Source of the DNA: Pseudomonas sp. CFII64
GTDB taxonomy: Bacteria; Pseudomonadota; Gammaproteobacteria; Pseudomonadales; Pseudomonadaceae
NCBI RefSeq assembly: GCF_000416235.1
Contig: NZ_ATLO01000004.1
Coordinates: 62,001 to 126,000 of the forward strand
Direction of reading: 5' to 3'
Length of the DNA stretch: 64,000 bases
In this document: piece after piece, positions 9,082 to 17,090 of the stretch
Numbering within the stretch: the first letter of the stretch is position 1
Layout of the letters: each line of letters starts with the position of its first letter
Made by a program: the position numbers and the translations under genes
Notes under the pieces: model-generated
Told to the model about the DNA's origin: nothing
The model's input: the letters and a program-made list of their open reading frames with translations, nothing else
The model's database searches: none

Positions 9082-9945
9082 ATGAACAAGAATAAAAAGC
9101 TCGCCCTCGGTACATTTGCGTCTGCTCTTTTATTGGCGGGGGCGTGTGGGGTGAATGCGCAGGGGAATGTAGAGGTTGTGGGGAATGGATCTGATGAGCC
9201 TGTATGTCAGGTTTTGTCGGATCAAGTTCATAGGCTGCGAAATAAGCTCAAAAATAAAGAGGAAGTTCACTGTTAAGAGTTTGCGGCAATACGTGGCCAA
9301 AAAGTGATGTTGGTGAACCGTACTCCTGATTCTGAAAAGCAGTTACTTATCGAATACTTTCATGAGGGGCGATGGGCGAAGGGCTATCCAGGGGACACAA
9401 TCACCTTCTCACGTCTCAAGGCAGGTGACGCGGTCCGGGTCCGAATTTCTTATCGGCGGACTGAAGCTTATAAAGACACAGAATACAATTTGAGCTTCGG
9501 GTCATACGCGTTCATGAAAGATGTAAAGCTGACAGCGCCGCCAGTCTGGGCTCGTGTCGGAGCGGGTAATACCGGATGGGTGGTAGGCGTACAAACCTAC
9601 GAAGAGTTATCGTATGAGTTGCAATATACCGATTCCACTGGTGCTCCCCTTAAAGGAAGTTACGCTAAATTTAATCTGTATCTGGATGGTCGTTCGAAGG
9701 AGCCGGATTTTTTCAGGCTAGCATCAGCCGACGATACCGGGAAAATCGATCTGACATTCAAACTGGATAGGTGCTATGACAGCGAGGTGCGCGCAGAACA
9801 GAATGACGATGAGGGCGTTAATTACGGGATCGCCGGATATAAAATAGTTCGCTGGTTCGTATCTGACGAACTGGTTGGCCCTGAAAATTTTGAGCAGCAG
9901 AAGAAGTGGACGGCTGCGTTCGCGTTGCATTGCATCAGCAATTAA
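9082..9945 (+). pseudogene. Secreted protein gene, module copy A, interrupted by an in-frame ochre codon
   Basis: The frame opens at ATG 9082 (MNKNKKLALGTFASALLLAG, a signal peptide after a GGA ribosome site). It runs to codon 65, which is TAA at 9274-9276, then continues in the same frame without another stop to 9945. Across the stop the protein still matches its paralogue at 11179: VLSDQVHRLRNKL / VLSDKVHNINGRL before it, and IRGQKVMLVNRT and LSFGSYAFMKDVKL (paralogue LRGQDVLLHST and LVFGSYPVLKEFKF) after it. The stop sits where the paralogue has tyrosine, so one base change (TAT or TAC to TAA) explains it. No frameshift is needed, and the rest looks undecayed, so the loss is recent. The predicted product was an exported two-domain beta protein of unknown function. 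Confidence 0.82.
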
Positions 9946-10005
9946 TAACCCTATAGATAGGTAGTTCTATAAGGCCCGCCTATCTACGTTGTAAGCGTCC
10001 AGTCA

Positions 10006-10758
10006 TCACGTTTTTATGTCAATTGAACGACGCTCATAAATCGGTTCGTTGGGAACCCAGGGATTTCCGAAGAGGTCCAGTGCACCGGTGGGATGTGCCA
10101 ATAGCGCCGCATAATTCACCCGCGTGCCTAGATTTTCCATGCTAAGAGGATCTTGTCCCGGTTCGGGTGCTTTGTAGCCTGCGTATTTTATTAGCGTTTC
10201 TGCATGTGCTTGAAGGGCTGCGTTTAGTCGCTTGTGATCGCGTAGGGACTGGGTCAAAATTGCTTGCTCTAGCGGGGTGAGTTCGTCTGAGTCAATAATG
10301 CTTATTTGGCCGCATGCATCCAGCGTGAAGTTGAATAGTTTGGTCGATAGCTCTGGATATGTTTTGGCAAGCGCATTCTTAAAGTTTTGCAGTTCTGACT
10401 TGATAATGTTGACTCCTGTCTCCGCAAGCAAGCGTAGTGAAGATAGCTCAAATCCCCGGCATGTCCAGCAGCACTCTTTTTCCTTGATAACTTCCGGACC
10501 GCCCCAAGGATTTTCTCTTGCGTAATTTTGGTCTTCTGTCATTCCGATAACGCCCTGGAACAAACATTTCTGATCCGAAGAGCCTCTATAACCCTTCAAC
10601 GTATCAGTTGAACTGACTGGCTTATCGCTGGGTTGCGAAGTGGTCCGCAAGGATTGTCCTTGTTCATGATTAGCTTGAATGGCTTCCTCCGCTCTGGCGT
10701 TTCTTGATGCCAGGTTTGGGTAAGGTGATTGCGCAGCGGAATTGGGATTGATATTCAT
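10006..10758 (-). CDS. MNIN-type unknown protein, module copy A
   Basis: 250 residues, no recognised domain. The N-terminal third is polar and probably disordered (MNINPNSAAQSPYPN). A short cysteine cluster (KECCWTCRGFE) follows, then a helical half containing FNFTLDACGQISIIDSDELT. This last part matches the gene at 12113 (GFTLDEVGKIKILDPHQKLS), making the two paralogues despite low overall similarity. No signal peptide or membrane helix is seen. It has a purine-rich ribosome site (AGAGAGAG) and faces the secreted-protein gene tail to tail, 60 bases apart. The flexible start and lack of export signal would fit a cytoplasmic or type III/VI-secreted protein, but nothing here decides that. Function unknown. 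Confidence 0.7.
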   Translation of the reverse strand: MNINPNSAAQSPYPNLASRNARAEEAIQANHEQGQSLRTTSQPSDKPVSSTDTLKGYRGSSDQKCLFQGVIGMTEDQNYARENPWGGPEVIKEKECCWTCRGFELSSLRLLAETGVNIIKSELQNFKNALAKTYPELSTKLFNFTLDACGQISIIDSDELTPLEQAILTQSLRDHKRLNAALQAHAETLIKYAGYKAPEPGQDPLSMENLGTRVNYAALLAHPTGALDLFGNPWVPNEPIYERRSIDIKT

Positions 10759-10866
10759 AGCAACTCTCTCTGTTCATTTCCCCTTCATAACGGCCAACTG
10801 CAAAAAAACTTTGCCTGATAAAGTTGTGGGAAATTTCCGAGTAGGAGTTTCAGTGCGACGCAGTTC

Positions 10867-11080
10867 TCAAACAGCAACCACCTGGGGAGGTTTTGGTTTG
10901 CCCAGGCGTTTGTTGAGATCGAGCCAGTCGGCGCATGAGCGCCATCGGCGCGAGGGCGAGGAGTACGCCGAGGTAGCGAGCAGTAATTCGCTGAGTTCGG
11001 TGCCTGCTGTAAGCATCGGCAGCATTAGTTGTGCGAAATGTATCACGAAAAAATTAATGAGTAGGACGTTTCTGATTTTT
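10867..11080 (-). pseudogene. Decayed 3' fragment of the OpgC-type acyltransferase gene
   Basis: On the minus strand it ends WLDLNKRLGKPKPPQVVAV, nearly identical to the end of the intact gene at 12927 (WLDLNKRLGQPKPAHVVAV), including the stop. The following 90 bases (minus downstream) are shared too. Upstream, the copy jumps from sequence matching 13010 to sequence matching about 13078 (shared GCGAGGAGTACGCCGAGG), so about 70 bases were lost, and then fades out. It is a duplication scar, not a gene. Confidence 0.8.
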
Positions 11081-11178
11081 ATACGAGCGTGTTGACTCAG
11101 ATTATACGCAGTGATTACGTCGAATTTGTCAGTGGTAAAACTGCCTGGCATAACCAAATTAAATTGTTGAGGTTTCAC

Positions 11179-12060
11179 ATGCATAAGAATAATAAATTGC
11201 TATTAAGTGTTGTCGTGTCCGCTGTTTTATCAGCGGGAACTCATGCTGCATGGGCACATGCTGTTGTTGAGGGAAGCGTTGCACAAGTTCCCCCTGCGCC
11301 GACGGTAGAGGAACCCGTGTTCAGCGTGTTGTCAGATAAAGTTCATAACATCAACGGCCGGTTAAACAGCTCGGCGTCCGAGCACTATTACGGCTTCACC
11401 TCCCTGCGAGGGCAGGATGTCTTGCTGCATTCGACGAGTCGGCAACACATCAAGGTCGAGCGGCACGTAGACGGAGCCTGGACATTAATTTCAGGCCGAA
11501 ATACCCTCAAAGGCCTGGAACCGGGCGAAGAAATCATCCTCAGGGTGACACACAACCAAAGTACGCCCTCTGGCAGCGGAGAATATAGCCTGGTGTTTGG
11601 CTCCTATCCCGTCTTGAAGGAATTCAAGTTTCACGATGAGGAGGCCGTTTTGCGCATCCCCTATGGCTATGCCTATCCGGAATGGCTGCCTACGCAGGCC
11701 TATAAACAGGCCAGGATTGAGGTGCAGTTTACTGACACTTCTGGGGCCGCGCTGGAAGGGGCAATAGCAGCGTTCGGAGTCAGTTTTGACGACGGTTACA
11801 GAGAGAGTATAAATACTGCCCTGTTCTCCAATAGCGAAGGCAAAGCTTCGCAGTTGGTTGAGTTTGGACGTTGCGAAGGTGGCGCTCAAGCCAGAGATTT
11901 TGTTGAATACAGTCGGGGGTACAATAATACGTGGAGAAGTTACTATCGTACCGGCAGTTATGTAGTGATGAACTATCTGGTTGACGTGGTCGCGAATCCT
12001 GAAGGCTATAATTTGGCGCATATTTGTCGTCAGCAATTGGTGAGTAGCAGACCTTCTTGA
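11179..12060 (+). CDS. Secreted two-domain beta protein of unknown function, module copy B
   Basis: 293 residues with a clear signal peptide (MHKNNKLLLSVVVSAVLSAG, cleavage near AWA/HA). Residues about 50-145 look like a pre-peptidase C-terminal (PPC)-type beta sandwich: HYYGFTSLRGQDVLLHST, then ILRVTHNQ and GEYSLVFGSYPVL. Residues about 175-250 resemble a bacterial Ig-like fold (IEVQFTDTSGAALEGA, then NSEGKASQLVEFGRCEGG). Two cysteines (GRCEGG and HICRQ) could form a disulfide. The start at ATG 11179 follows a GAGG site. It is the intact paralogue of the interrupted gene at 9082. Expected location is periplasm or outside the cell. No enzyme motif is seen, and the domain calls are from appearance only. 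Confidence 0.75.
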   Translation: MHKNNKLLLSVVVSAVLSAGTHAAWAHAVVEGSVAQVPPAPTVEEPVFSVLSDKVHNINGRLNSSASEHYYGFTSLRGQDVLLHSTSRQHIKVERHVDGAWTLISGRNTLKGLEPGEEIILRVTHNQSTPSGSGEYSLVFGSYPVLKEFKFHDEEAVLRIPYGYAYPEWLPTQAYKQARIEVQFTDTSGAALEGAIAAFGVSFDDGYRESINTALFSNSEGKASQLVEFGRCEGGAQARDFVEYSRGYNNTWRSYYRTGSYVVMNYLVDVVANPEGYNLAHICRQQLVSSRPS

Positions 12061-12075
12061 GCATAGCAATATCCA

Positions 12076-12112
12076 GGGCCCACCAGGTTTTCTGGTGGGC
12101 CCGCTTTTTTTC
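12076..12112. terminator. Strong intrinsic terminator between convergent genes
   Basis: Perfect 11-bp stem GGGCCCACCAG/CTGGTGGGCCC with a GTTTT loop, followed by CGC... and an eight-T run. It ends the gene at 11179 and lies directly against the stop of the convergent gene at 12113. Confidence 0.95.
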
Positions 12113-12811
12113 TTATGCAAGCGTGTCGATCGATGGCTCGGGCCGTCTCTCTGAATTGTCATTGAGCATTTTATCAAATGTTTTATTCAAGCTGTCCCAC
12201 GCAATATTGAGGATGTTGCCGTAGTCAATCGTCGTTTGAAAATTGTGCCTGTTTAGATTGTATTTTTTGCCAAGGCTATCGGCATGATCTATCAGCGTCA
12301 TCAGTGTTTGAAAGTGTGAATTAACTGTTTTGCTTAATCCATTGAATGTATTGATTTTCTCCGTTAACCAGGATTTGTCGGATTCACTCAGTTTCTGATG
12401 GGGGTCGAGTATTTTAATTTTTCCGACTTCATCCAGTGTAAATCCATATTTTATCGATGCGATATCAGAGTGTTGATCGGTAATGTAGTCGGAGAATTCC
12501 TTGAATTTAATTTTAATGGTGTGAAGTTGCGAAATTTTATCTACTTCTTGCATGAATATAAAAAATCTCCTCCTGTCATAATCATATGTTAAATTTTCCA
12601 TATACCACTTCTCTGACTCCCACGGTTTTTCTTCGTACTCATAGAGTTCGATTTTATCAGCCGTCTCCAGGGTTCCTGGGGCTGCGTCTGCGTCGAGCGC
12701 CTTTATATCACCGGGGTTGCCAGTCGCCAAAGCTGGCCTCTCAACGTCAAATTTTCTATTTTGTACCAACGAATAGGCACTGCTGACGCTCACTGCGGAA
12801 TTGATATTCAA
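12113..12811 (-). CDS. MNIN-type unknown protein, module copy B (TTG start)
   Basis: About 232 residues, no recognised domain. The start is a TTG at 12811 giving (M)NINSAVSVSSAYSLV behind a GAGGGAG ribosome site. Copy A has ATG at the aligned place (ATGAATATCAAT versus TTGAATATCAAT), so the start codon changed from ATG to TTG or the reverse. A polar N-terminal region is followed by an acidic, helical body with GFTLDEVGKIKILDPHQKLS near residue 140, shared with the copy A protein. No signal peptide or membrane helix. The gene has low GC relative to its neighbours and faces the secreted-protein gene across a shared terminator. Confidence 0.7.
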   Translation of the reverse strand: MNINSAVSVSSAYSLVQNRKFDVERPALATGNPGDIKALDADAAPGTLETADKIELYEYEEKPWESEKWYMENLTYDYDRRRFFIFMQEVDKISQLHTIKIKFKEFSDYITDQHSDIASIKYGFTLDEVGKIKILDPHQKLSESDKSWLTEKINTFNGLSKTVNSHFQTLMTLIDHADSLGKKYNLNRHNFQTTIDYGNILNIAWDSLNKTFDKMLNDNSERRPEPSIDTLA

Positions 12812-12926
12812 AATAACTCCCTCTCTAATTAATCCGTTCCCCCTCCTTAACGGCCAACTGCAAAAAAACTTGGCCTGATAAAGTTGTGGGAAACTTCCGA
12901 GAAGGAGTTTCAGTGCGACGCAGTTC

Positions 12927-14069
12927 TCAAACCGCAACCACATGGGCGGGTTTTGGTTGGCCCAAGCGTTTGTTGAGATCGAGCCAGGCGGCCATGAGCA
13001 CCATCAGCGCCAGACCGATGAGGGCGGTGCAGATTTGCATCGGCCAGGTATCGCCCGCCAGGGCGTTGGCCATGTCGGCGAGGGGGGCGAGGAGTACGCC
13101 GAGGCAGAAGATTTCCAGCGAGTAGCGGCCCATTCGACAGGTCTGTTGCGCTGGCCAGTTGGCCAGCCAGCGTTGGCCGACGGGCAGCAGTTTTGCCACG
13201 CAGTAGGTCAGGGCCAGGAAGTGCAGCAGACGCACGGGGGCAAGGTCGGTCTTGCTGATGGGGTAGAGCCAATCGGCGATGATCTGCGGCACCAGCTCGG
13301 CGTGCAGCTCAGGGAATTTCCAGAGCACGGTCAACACGCCCGCCAGCAACACGTAAGCGGCGCAAAGCATGAACAGCGGTTGTCGCCGCAGCGCAACCGG
13401 CTCGGCGCTGCTGGTCGATTTCGCTTGGGACTTCAGTGCACAAGCGCCGCCCAGCACAAACAGCAACTGCCACGCCACTGGATTGAAATACCAGACGCCG
13501 CCGCCTTCGTAGGCTGAAAGGTTCCAGCCGTACAGCGGCACCATCATGTACAGCGCCAACGACAAGCCGACCGTCAGCGCAATGCTGCGCAGCATCAACG
13601 GCAGGATCAGCGGCAAGGCGAGCAGCAGCAGAATGTACAGCGGCAGCGGGTCAGTCAGGTTGGGTTTGAAGCGCAGCAGCAATTCATCGGCCAGCGCTTG
13701 CTGCGGATTGCCGACGAAGTATTCCAGGCCCATTTCCCGGACCATGTCCCGGGTTTCGACGTGATTGTTGGCGACGAAGACGATGCCCATCAACAAGGTC
13801 AGCAAGAAGATATGCACCACATACAGCACCCAGGTGCGGCGCAGGATGCGAATGCAGGCGACGACAAAACCGTCGCGTTGGGCAATGCGGCCGTAGGCCA
13901 GGATCGCCGCGTAGCCGGCCAGGAACACGAAAATTTCCGCAGCGTCGCTGAACCCGAAATTACGTACGGTCAATTGGGCGAAGGGGTTGTCCGGCACGTG
14001 ATCCCAAAAAATGAAGATCAGCGCCAGGCCGCGAAAAAAGTCGATGCGCAGGTCGCGTCCGTCAGTCAT
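12927..14069 (-). CDS. OpgC-family membrane acyltransferase
   Basis: Inner-membrane protein of about 380 residues with some ten hydrophobic helices. It begins MTDGRDLRIDFFRGLALIFI, matching the OpgC family, whose E. coli member adds succinyl groups to osmoregulated periplasmic glucans. The early arginine/aspartate pair (RIDFFRG) and the FSDAAEIFVFLAGYAA segment are family hallmarks. The start is ATG 14069; the ribosome site is weak. No glucan synthesis genes (opgGH) are nearby, so the acceptor is unknown. Its 3' end has been duplicated into the neighbouring module (10867-11080). Confidence 0.85.
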   Translation of the reverse strand: MTDGRDLRIDFFRGLALIFIFWDHVPDNPFAQLTVRNFGFSDAAEIFVFLAGYAAILAYGRIAQRDGFVVACIRILRRTWVLYVVHIFLLTLLMGIVFVANNHVETRDMVREMGLEYFVGNPQQALADELLLRFKPNLTDPLPLYILLLLALPLILPLMLRSIALTVGLSLALYMMVPLYGWNLSAYEGGGVWYFNPVAWQLLFVLGGACALKSQAKSTSSAEPVALRRQPLFMLCAAYVLLAGVLTVLWKFPELHAELVPQIIADWLYPISKTDLAPVRLLHFLALTYCVAKLLPVGQRWLANWPAQQTCRMGRYSLEIFCLGVLLAPLADMANALAGDTWPMQICTALIGLALMVLMAAWLDLNKRLGQPKPAHVVAV

Positions 14070-14249
14070 AACGGTGGGCTCTTGAAGTCGTAAAAAGTAG
14101 AGGTCAATGCACAGGCAATGGTTCACGCCGTCGGTCCAGCAGACCGGCGGCGCGGAAGGGTGGCGGGTTAGCGGTGCAAATGCAAAGCGAGGCTATTACA
14201 GAATGTCTCAATGGGCACCAGGCATGCCCATCAAGGTTTCTGCGGTCGA

Positions 14250-15863
14250 TCAGGCAATCGCGTTGGGCTCGAAACTGTCTGCCCGCGCCATTTGCCACAT
14301 GTTCGAATAGAAGCTGCCATCAACGGGGCCGGTGAGTAGCTGGCCGGGCTGCAGGAATACATGGGACTGCGAAAACAGTTTCACTTCCGTCGCCGACATG
14401 CGCCGCACCAGGTGCCGAGCGCCCAGTTGCGAGGGATGATCGAGCCCGGCGGCGGCGATCATTTCTGCCAGGGCCTTGAGCGTATTGCGATGGAAGTTGA
14501 AGACGCGCTGGGCTTTGTCCGGCACGACCAGCGCCCGCTGGCGCAGGGTGTCCTGAGTGGCGACGCCGGTCGGGCATTTGTTGGTGTGGCAACTTTGCGA
14601 CTGAATGCAGCCGATGGCGAACATGAAACCACGCGCCGAGTTGGCCCAGTCGGCGCCGATAGCCAGCACGCTGGCGATATCGAACGCACTGACGATCTTG
14701 CCGCTGGCGCCGAGCTTGATCTTGTCCCGCAGGTTCAAGCCAACGAGCGTGTTATGCACGAACAGCAGGCCTTCGCGCATCGGCACGCCCATGTGGTCGG
14801 TGAACTCCACGGGCGCTGCGCCAGTGCCGCCTTCGGTGCCGTCAACCACAATGAAGTCGGGCAGGATGCCGGTTTCCAGCATGGCTTTGGCGATCCCCAT
14901 GAACTCCCAGGGATGGCCCAGGCAAAACTTGAAACCCACCGGCTTGCCGCCGGACAACTCGCGCAACTGCGCGATGAACTGCATCATTTCGGTGGGTGTA
15001 GAGAATGCGCTGTGCCGTGATGGCGAGACGCAATCCTCGCCCATCATGATGCCTCGGGTTTCGGCGATTTCCTTGGTCACCTTGTCCTTGGGCAGGATGC
15101 CGCCATGGCCGGGTTTGGCGCCCTGGCTCATCTTGATTTCGATCATTCGCACTTGTGGGTCCTGCGCCTGCCTGGCGAAGCGCTCGGGATCGAAGCGTCC
15201 ATCGGCGGTGCGACAACCGAAATAGCCGCTGCCCAGCTCCCAAGTCAGGTCGCCGCCGTTTTCCCGGTGATACGGGCTGATGCTGCCTTCGCCGGTGTCA
15301 TGGGCGAAGTTGCCGAGTTTGGCGCCCTGATTCAAGGCGCGGATGGCATTGGCGCTGAGCGAGCCGAAACTCATCGCGGAAATATTGAACAACGAAGCCG
15401 AGTAAGGCTGGGTGCATTGCGGGCCGCCGACGATGACGCGAAACGAGTTCGGATCGCTCAATGGCGCGGGGCGCATGGAATGGCTGATGAATTCGAAGCC
15501 GGTCTGGTAGACGTCGATCAGCGTGCCGAAGGGCCGGTCTGCCGACTCATTCTTGGCCCTGGAATACACCAGCGAACGCTGCGCCCGGGAAAAGGGCAGG
15601 GCGTCGCTGTCGGATTCCAGCAGGTACTGGCGAATTTCCGGGCGGATGGCCTCCACGGCGTAGCGGATGTTGCCCAGGATTGGATAATTGCGCCGCACCG
15701 AATGCGGTGATTGCAGCAGATCGAAAATGCCGACTATCGAAAGCAGCCCGGTGACCAGGGTAAACGGCCATAACCATTCGTGATGCAAGAACGGCAAGCT
15801 GAACAGCGTGAACAACACACAACCTACAAAGAAGGCGTAACGACTGAGAAGGGACAGGCTCAT
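14250..15863 (-). CDS. FMN-binding glutamate synthase-family protein
   Basis: 537 residues. Two N-terminal membrane helices (YAFFVGCVLFTLFSLPF and WPFTLVTGLLSIVGIF) precede a glutamate synthase central/FMN-type domain. Visible motifs are ISAMSFGSLSANAIRALN, GAKPGHGGILP, DGTEGGTGAAP near residue 320, and the iron-sulfur binding CIQSQSCHTNKC near residue 425. It resembles the synthase half of GltB without the amidotransferase domain and is membrane-anchored; the physiological substrate of these stand-alone proteins is not established. It is monocistronic here. Confidence 0.88.
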   Translation of the reverse strand: MSLSLLSRYAFFVGCVLFTLFSLPFLHHEWLWPFTLVTGLLSIVGIFDLLQSPHSVRRNYPILGNIRYAVEAIRPEIRQYLLESDSDALPFSRAQRSLVYSRAKNESADRPFGTLIDVYQTGFEFISHSMRPAPLSDPNSFRVIVGGPQCTQPYSASLFNISAMSFGSLSANAIRALNQGAKLGNFAHDTGEGSISPYHRENGGDLTWELGSGYFGCRTADGRFDPERFARQAQDPQVRMIEIKMSQGAKPGHGGILPKDKVTKEIAETRGIMMGEDCVSPSRHSAFSTPTEMMQFIAQLRELSGGKPVGFKFCLGHPWEFMGIAKAMLETGILPDFIVVDGTEGGTGAAPVEFTDHMGVPMREGLLFVHNTLVGLNLRDKIKLGASGKIVSAFDIASVLAIGADWANSARGFMFAIGCIQSQSCHTNKCPTGVATQDTLRQRALVVPDKAQRVFNFHRNTLKALAEMIAAAGLDHPSQLGARHLVRRMSATEVKLFSQSHVFLQPGQLLTGPVDGSFYSNMWQMARADSFEPNAIA

Positions 15864-16006
15864 ACGTATTCCTGGGCTAATAACGGTGATTTATTGGCTG
15901 CGCTCGATCTTTGTCGCTGCGCTTTGGAGCGGACTTGGAAGATACAGGCCTTTAAGGTAATTCTGAACCGATCCCGGGACGCGATCACGTCAGTTCGCGA
16001 TTTGAT

Positions 16007-16058
16007 GCGGACCGGTTTTAGCCGGGAAGATGCCTTCGCGGCTGAAGCCGCTCCTACG
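16007..16058. repeat. Compact REP pair
   Basis: GCGGACCGGTTTTAGCCGGG is followed directly by the inverted arm GCGGCTGAAGCCGCTCCTAC. This is the closest-spaced of the REP pairs in the window. Confidence 0.7.
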
Positions 16059-16083
16059 AGTTAGCCAGTCAGGTGTGTGCCGC

Positions 16084-16449
16084 TCAGCTCTCCAGCACCC
16101 AGGGTTTCACGCGACGGGTGCGCTGCGCCATTTCATGAATATCTTCCCGTCCCTCGAGGCTGGTCCAGCGCAGGTGCTCGATCAGCTTCATTTCTATCGG
16201 GTTGAGTGCCACGAAGCCCAGTTCGTCGGCCTTGCGCATGAACGCGTCGCGGGGTTCGCCTGGTTGACTGGCGGCGATCACTTCCTGCAAGGCGCTTTGC
16301 AGCATCGAGACGTAGCTCACCAACATTGAGGGGTTGCACAGCACGTCGGTTTTATTGACATAGCCATCCAATAGACGCAGCGAGTCGCGGGCTTCAATCA
16401 GGCGGTTGTACGCGTAGGAGGGGAGTTGAAAATGATCGGGTTGAGACAT
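16084..16449 (-). CDS. Conserved hypothetical protein, 121 residues
   Basis: Begins MSQPDHFQLPSYAYNRLIEA at ATG 16449, behind a GGAAAC ribosome site. It is all helical by appearance, with no signal peptide, membrane helix or catalytic motif. It is oriented away from rpmE2, with a roughly 200-base divergent region between them that holds the Zur-type site. I do not recognise the family. Codon use matches the core genes, so it is likely real. Confidence 0.65.
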   Translation of the reverse strand: MSQPDHFQLPSYAYNRLIEARDSLRLLDGYVNKTDVLCNPSMLVSYVSMLQSALQEVIAASQPGEPRDAFMRKADELGFVALNPIEMKLIEHLRWTSLEGREDIHEMAQRTRRVKPWVLES

Positions 16450-16600
16450 GGCTTGTTTCCATCCGGCCAGTATGCCAGGAGGCCAATCCCGGGTCATTGA
16501 TTGAGCAGCAGCGGCTCGAACATTAGCGACATGTGTCTGCCTAATCAAGTTCGCGAATGATGCAAGTCACGACAATCGATGATGGTTCACACTTCGCGTT

Positions 16601-16619
16601 ATGTTACTGTGTAACACAT
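16601..16619. promoter_or_regulatory. Probable Zur box upstream of rpmE2
   Basis: ATGTTACTGTGTAACACAT is an inverted repeat (TGTTA-N5-TAACA with extended flanks), matching the gammaproteobacterial Zur pattern ATGTTA-N5-TAACAT. It is 27 bases upstream of the zinc-free L31 gene, a classical Zur target. Confidence 0.75.
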
Positions 16620-16645
16620 CAATTACGTACTCATCTGGAGGCAAC

Positions 16646-16927
16646 ATGAAACCTGATATCCACCCCGCATACCGTACCGTGCTGTTCCACGACACCGCCG
16701 CCGATGCGTTTTTCCTGATTGGCTCCACGGTTGATACGGAGCGCACGCAACAACACACCGATGGCAAAACGTATCCTTACGTCGCCCTCGATGTATCCAG
16801 CGCTTCACACCCGATGTACACCGGGCAGCAGCGTAAAACCACTACCGAAGGCCGTATCGCGGGCTTCAACAAACGCTTTGCAACGTTCGGCTCCGGTGGC
16901 AAGAAAGACCCTGAAGCCACGGAATGA
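16646..16927 (+). CDS. rpmE2: Zinc-independent 50S ribosomal protein L31, type B
   Basis: 93 residues beginning [20 protein letters not shown]. The CxxC zinc-binding cysteines of ordinary L31 are absent; the protein contains no cysteine at all, which defines the type B paralogue that replaces the zinc form under zinc limitation. The typical [17 protein letters not shown] and TGQQ segments are present. The ATG at 16646 follows GGAGGCAAC. The Zur-like operator at 16601 and a strong terminator at 16938 make it a single-gene zinc-regulated transcript. Confidence 0.95.
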   Translation: MKPDIHPAYRTVLFHDTAADAFFLIGSTVDTERTQQHTDGKTYPYVALDVSSASHPMYTGQQRKTTTEGRIAGFNKRFATFGSGGKKDPEATE

Positions 16928-16937
16928 AACCGCGTGG

Positions 16938-16990
16938 TCCCGAGCGCTGGACGATCAGATTCTGTTCGTCCGGCGCGCGGGATTTTTTTT
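16938..16990 (+). terminator. Intrinsic terminator of rpmE2
   Basis: Long stem TCCCGAGCGCTGGACGA / TCGTCCGGCGCGCGGGA with a few mismatches, followed by eight T. It starts 10 bases after the rpmE2 stop. Confidence 0.9.
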
Positions 16991-17090
16991 GCCTGAATTT
17001 CAGTCCCGATGACAACCGGCATGCTTCGTCGCTGGACTAACGCGTCAATTTGCTTTTGACTCTGCGGCCTGAAACCCAGGAGTTGTCGTT

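Larger units (their letters stand above)
9001..11080. repeat. Module copy A of an approximately 2-kb diverged tandem duplication
   Basis: Copy A holds a rightward secreted-protein gene (now interrupted), a convergent MNIN-type gene and a decayed 3' piece of the acyltransferase gene. Copy B (11115-13100) has the same order with the intact acyltransferase. Shared blocks include TTTGTCAGTGG upstream of both secreted genes, AACGGCCAACTGCAAAAAAA at 10779 and 12851, and CTGATAAAGTTGTGGGAAA after it. Boundaries are approximate. Confidence 0.8.
11115..13100. repeat. Module copy B of the approximately 2-kb diverged tandem duplication
   Basis: Contains the intact secreted-protein gene (11179), a bidirectional terminator, the TTG-started MNIN gene (12113) and the 3' end of the intact acyltransferase gene (12927). 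Gene order and the shared non-coding blocks match copy A. Confidence 0.8.

Noticed and set aside
9945..10005. Terminator between the copy A convergent genes
   Set aside because: AGATAGG/CCTATCT can pair over 7 bases but the loop is long and there is no T-run; copy B has a far better terminator.
16928..17090. Small gene between rpmE2 and ddl
   Set aside because: The open frame here is the terminator hairpin read as codons; no start with a ribosome site.
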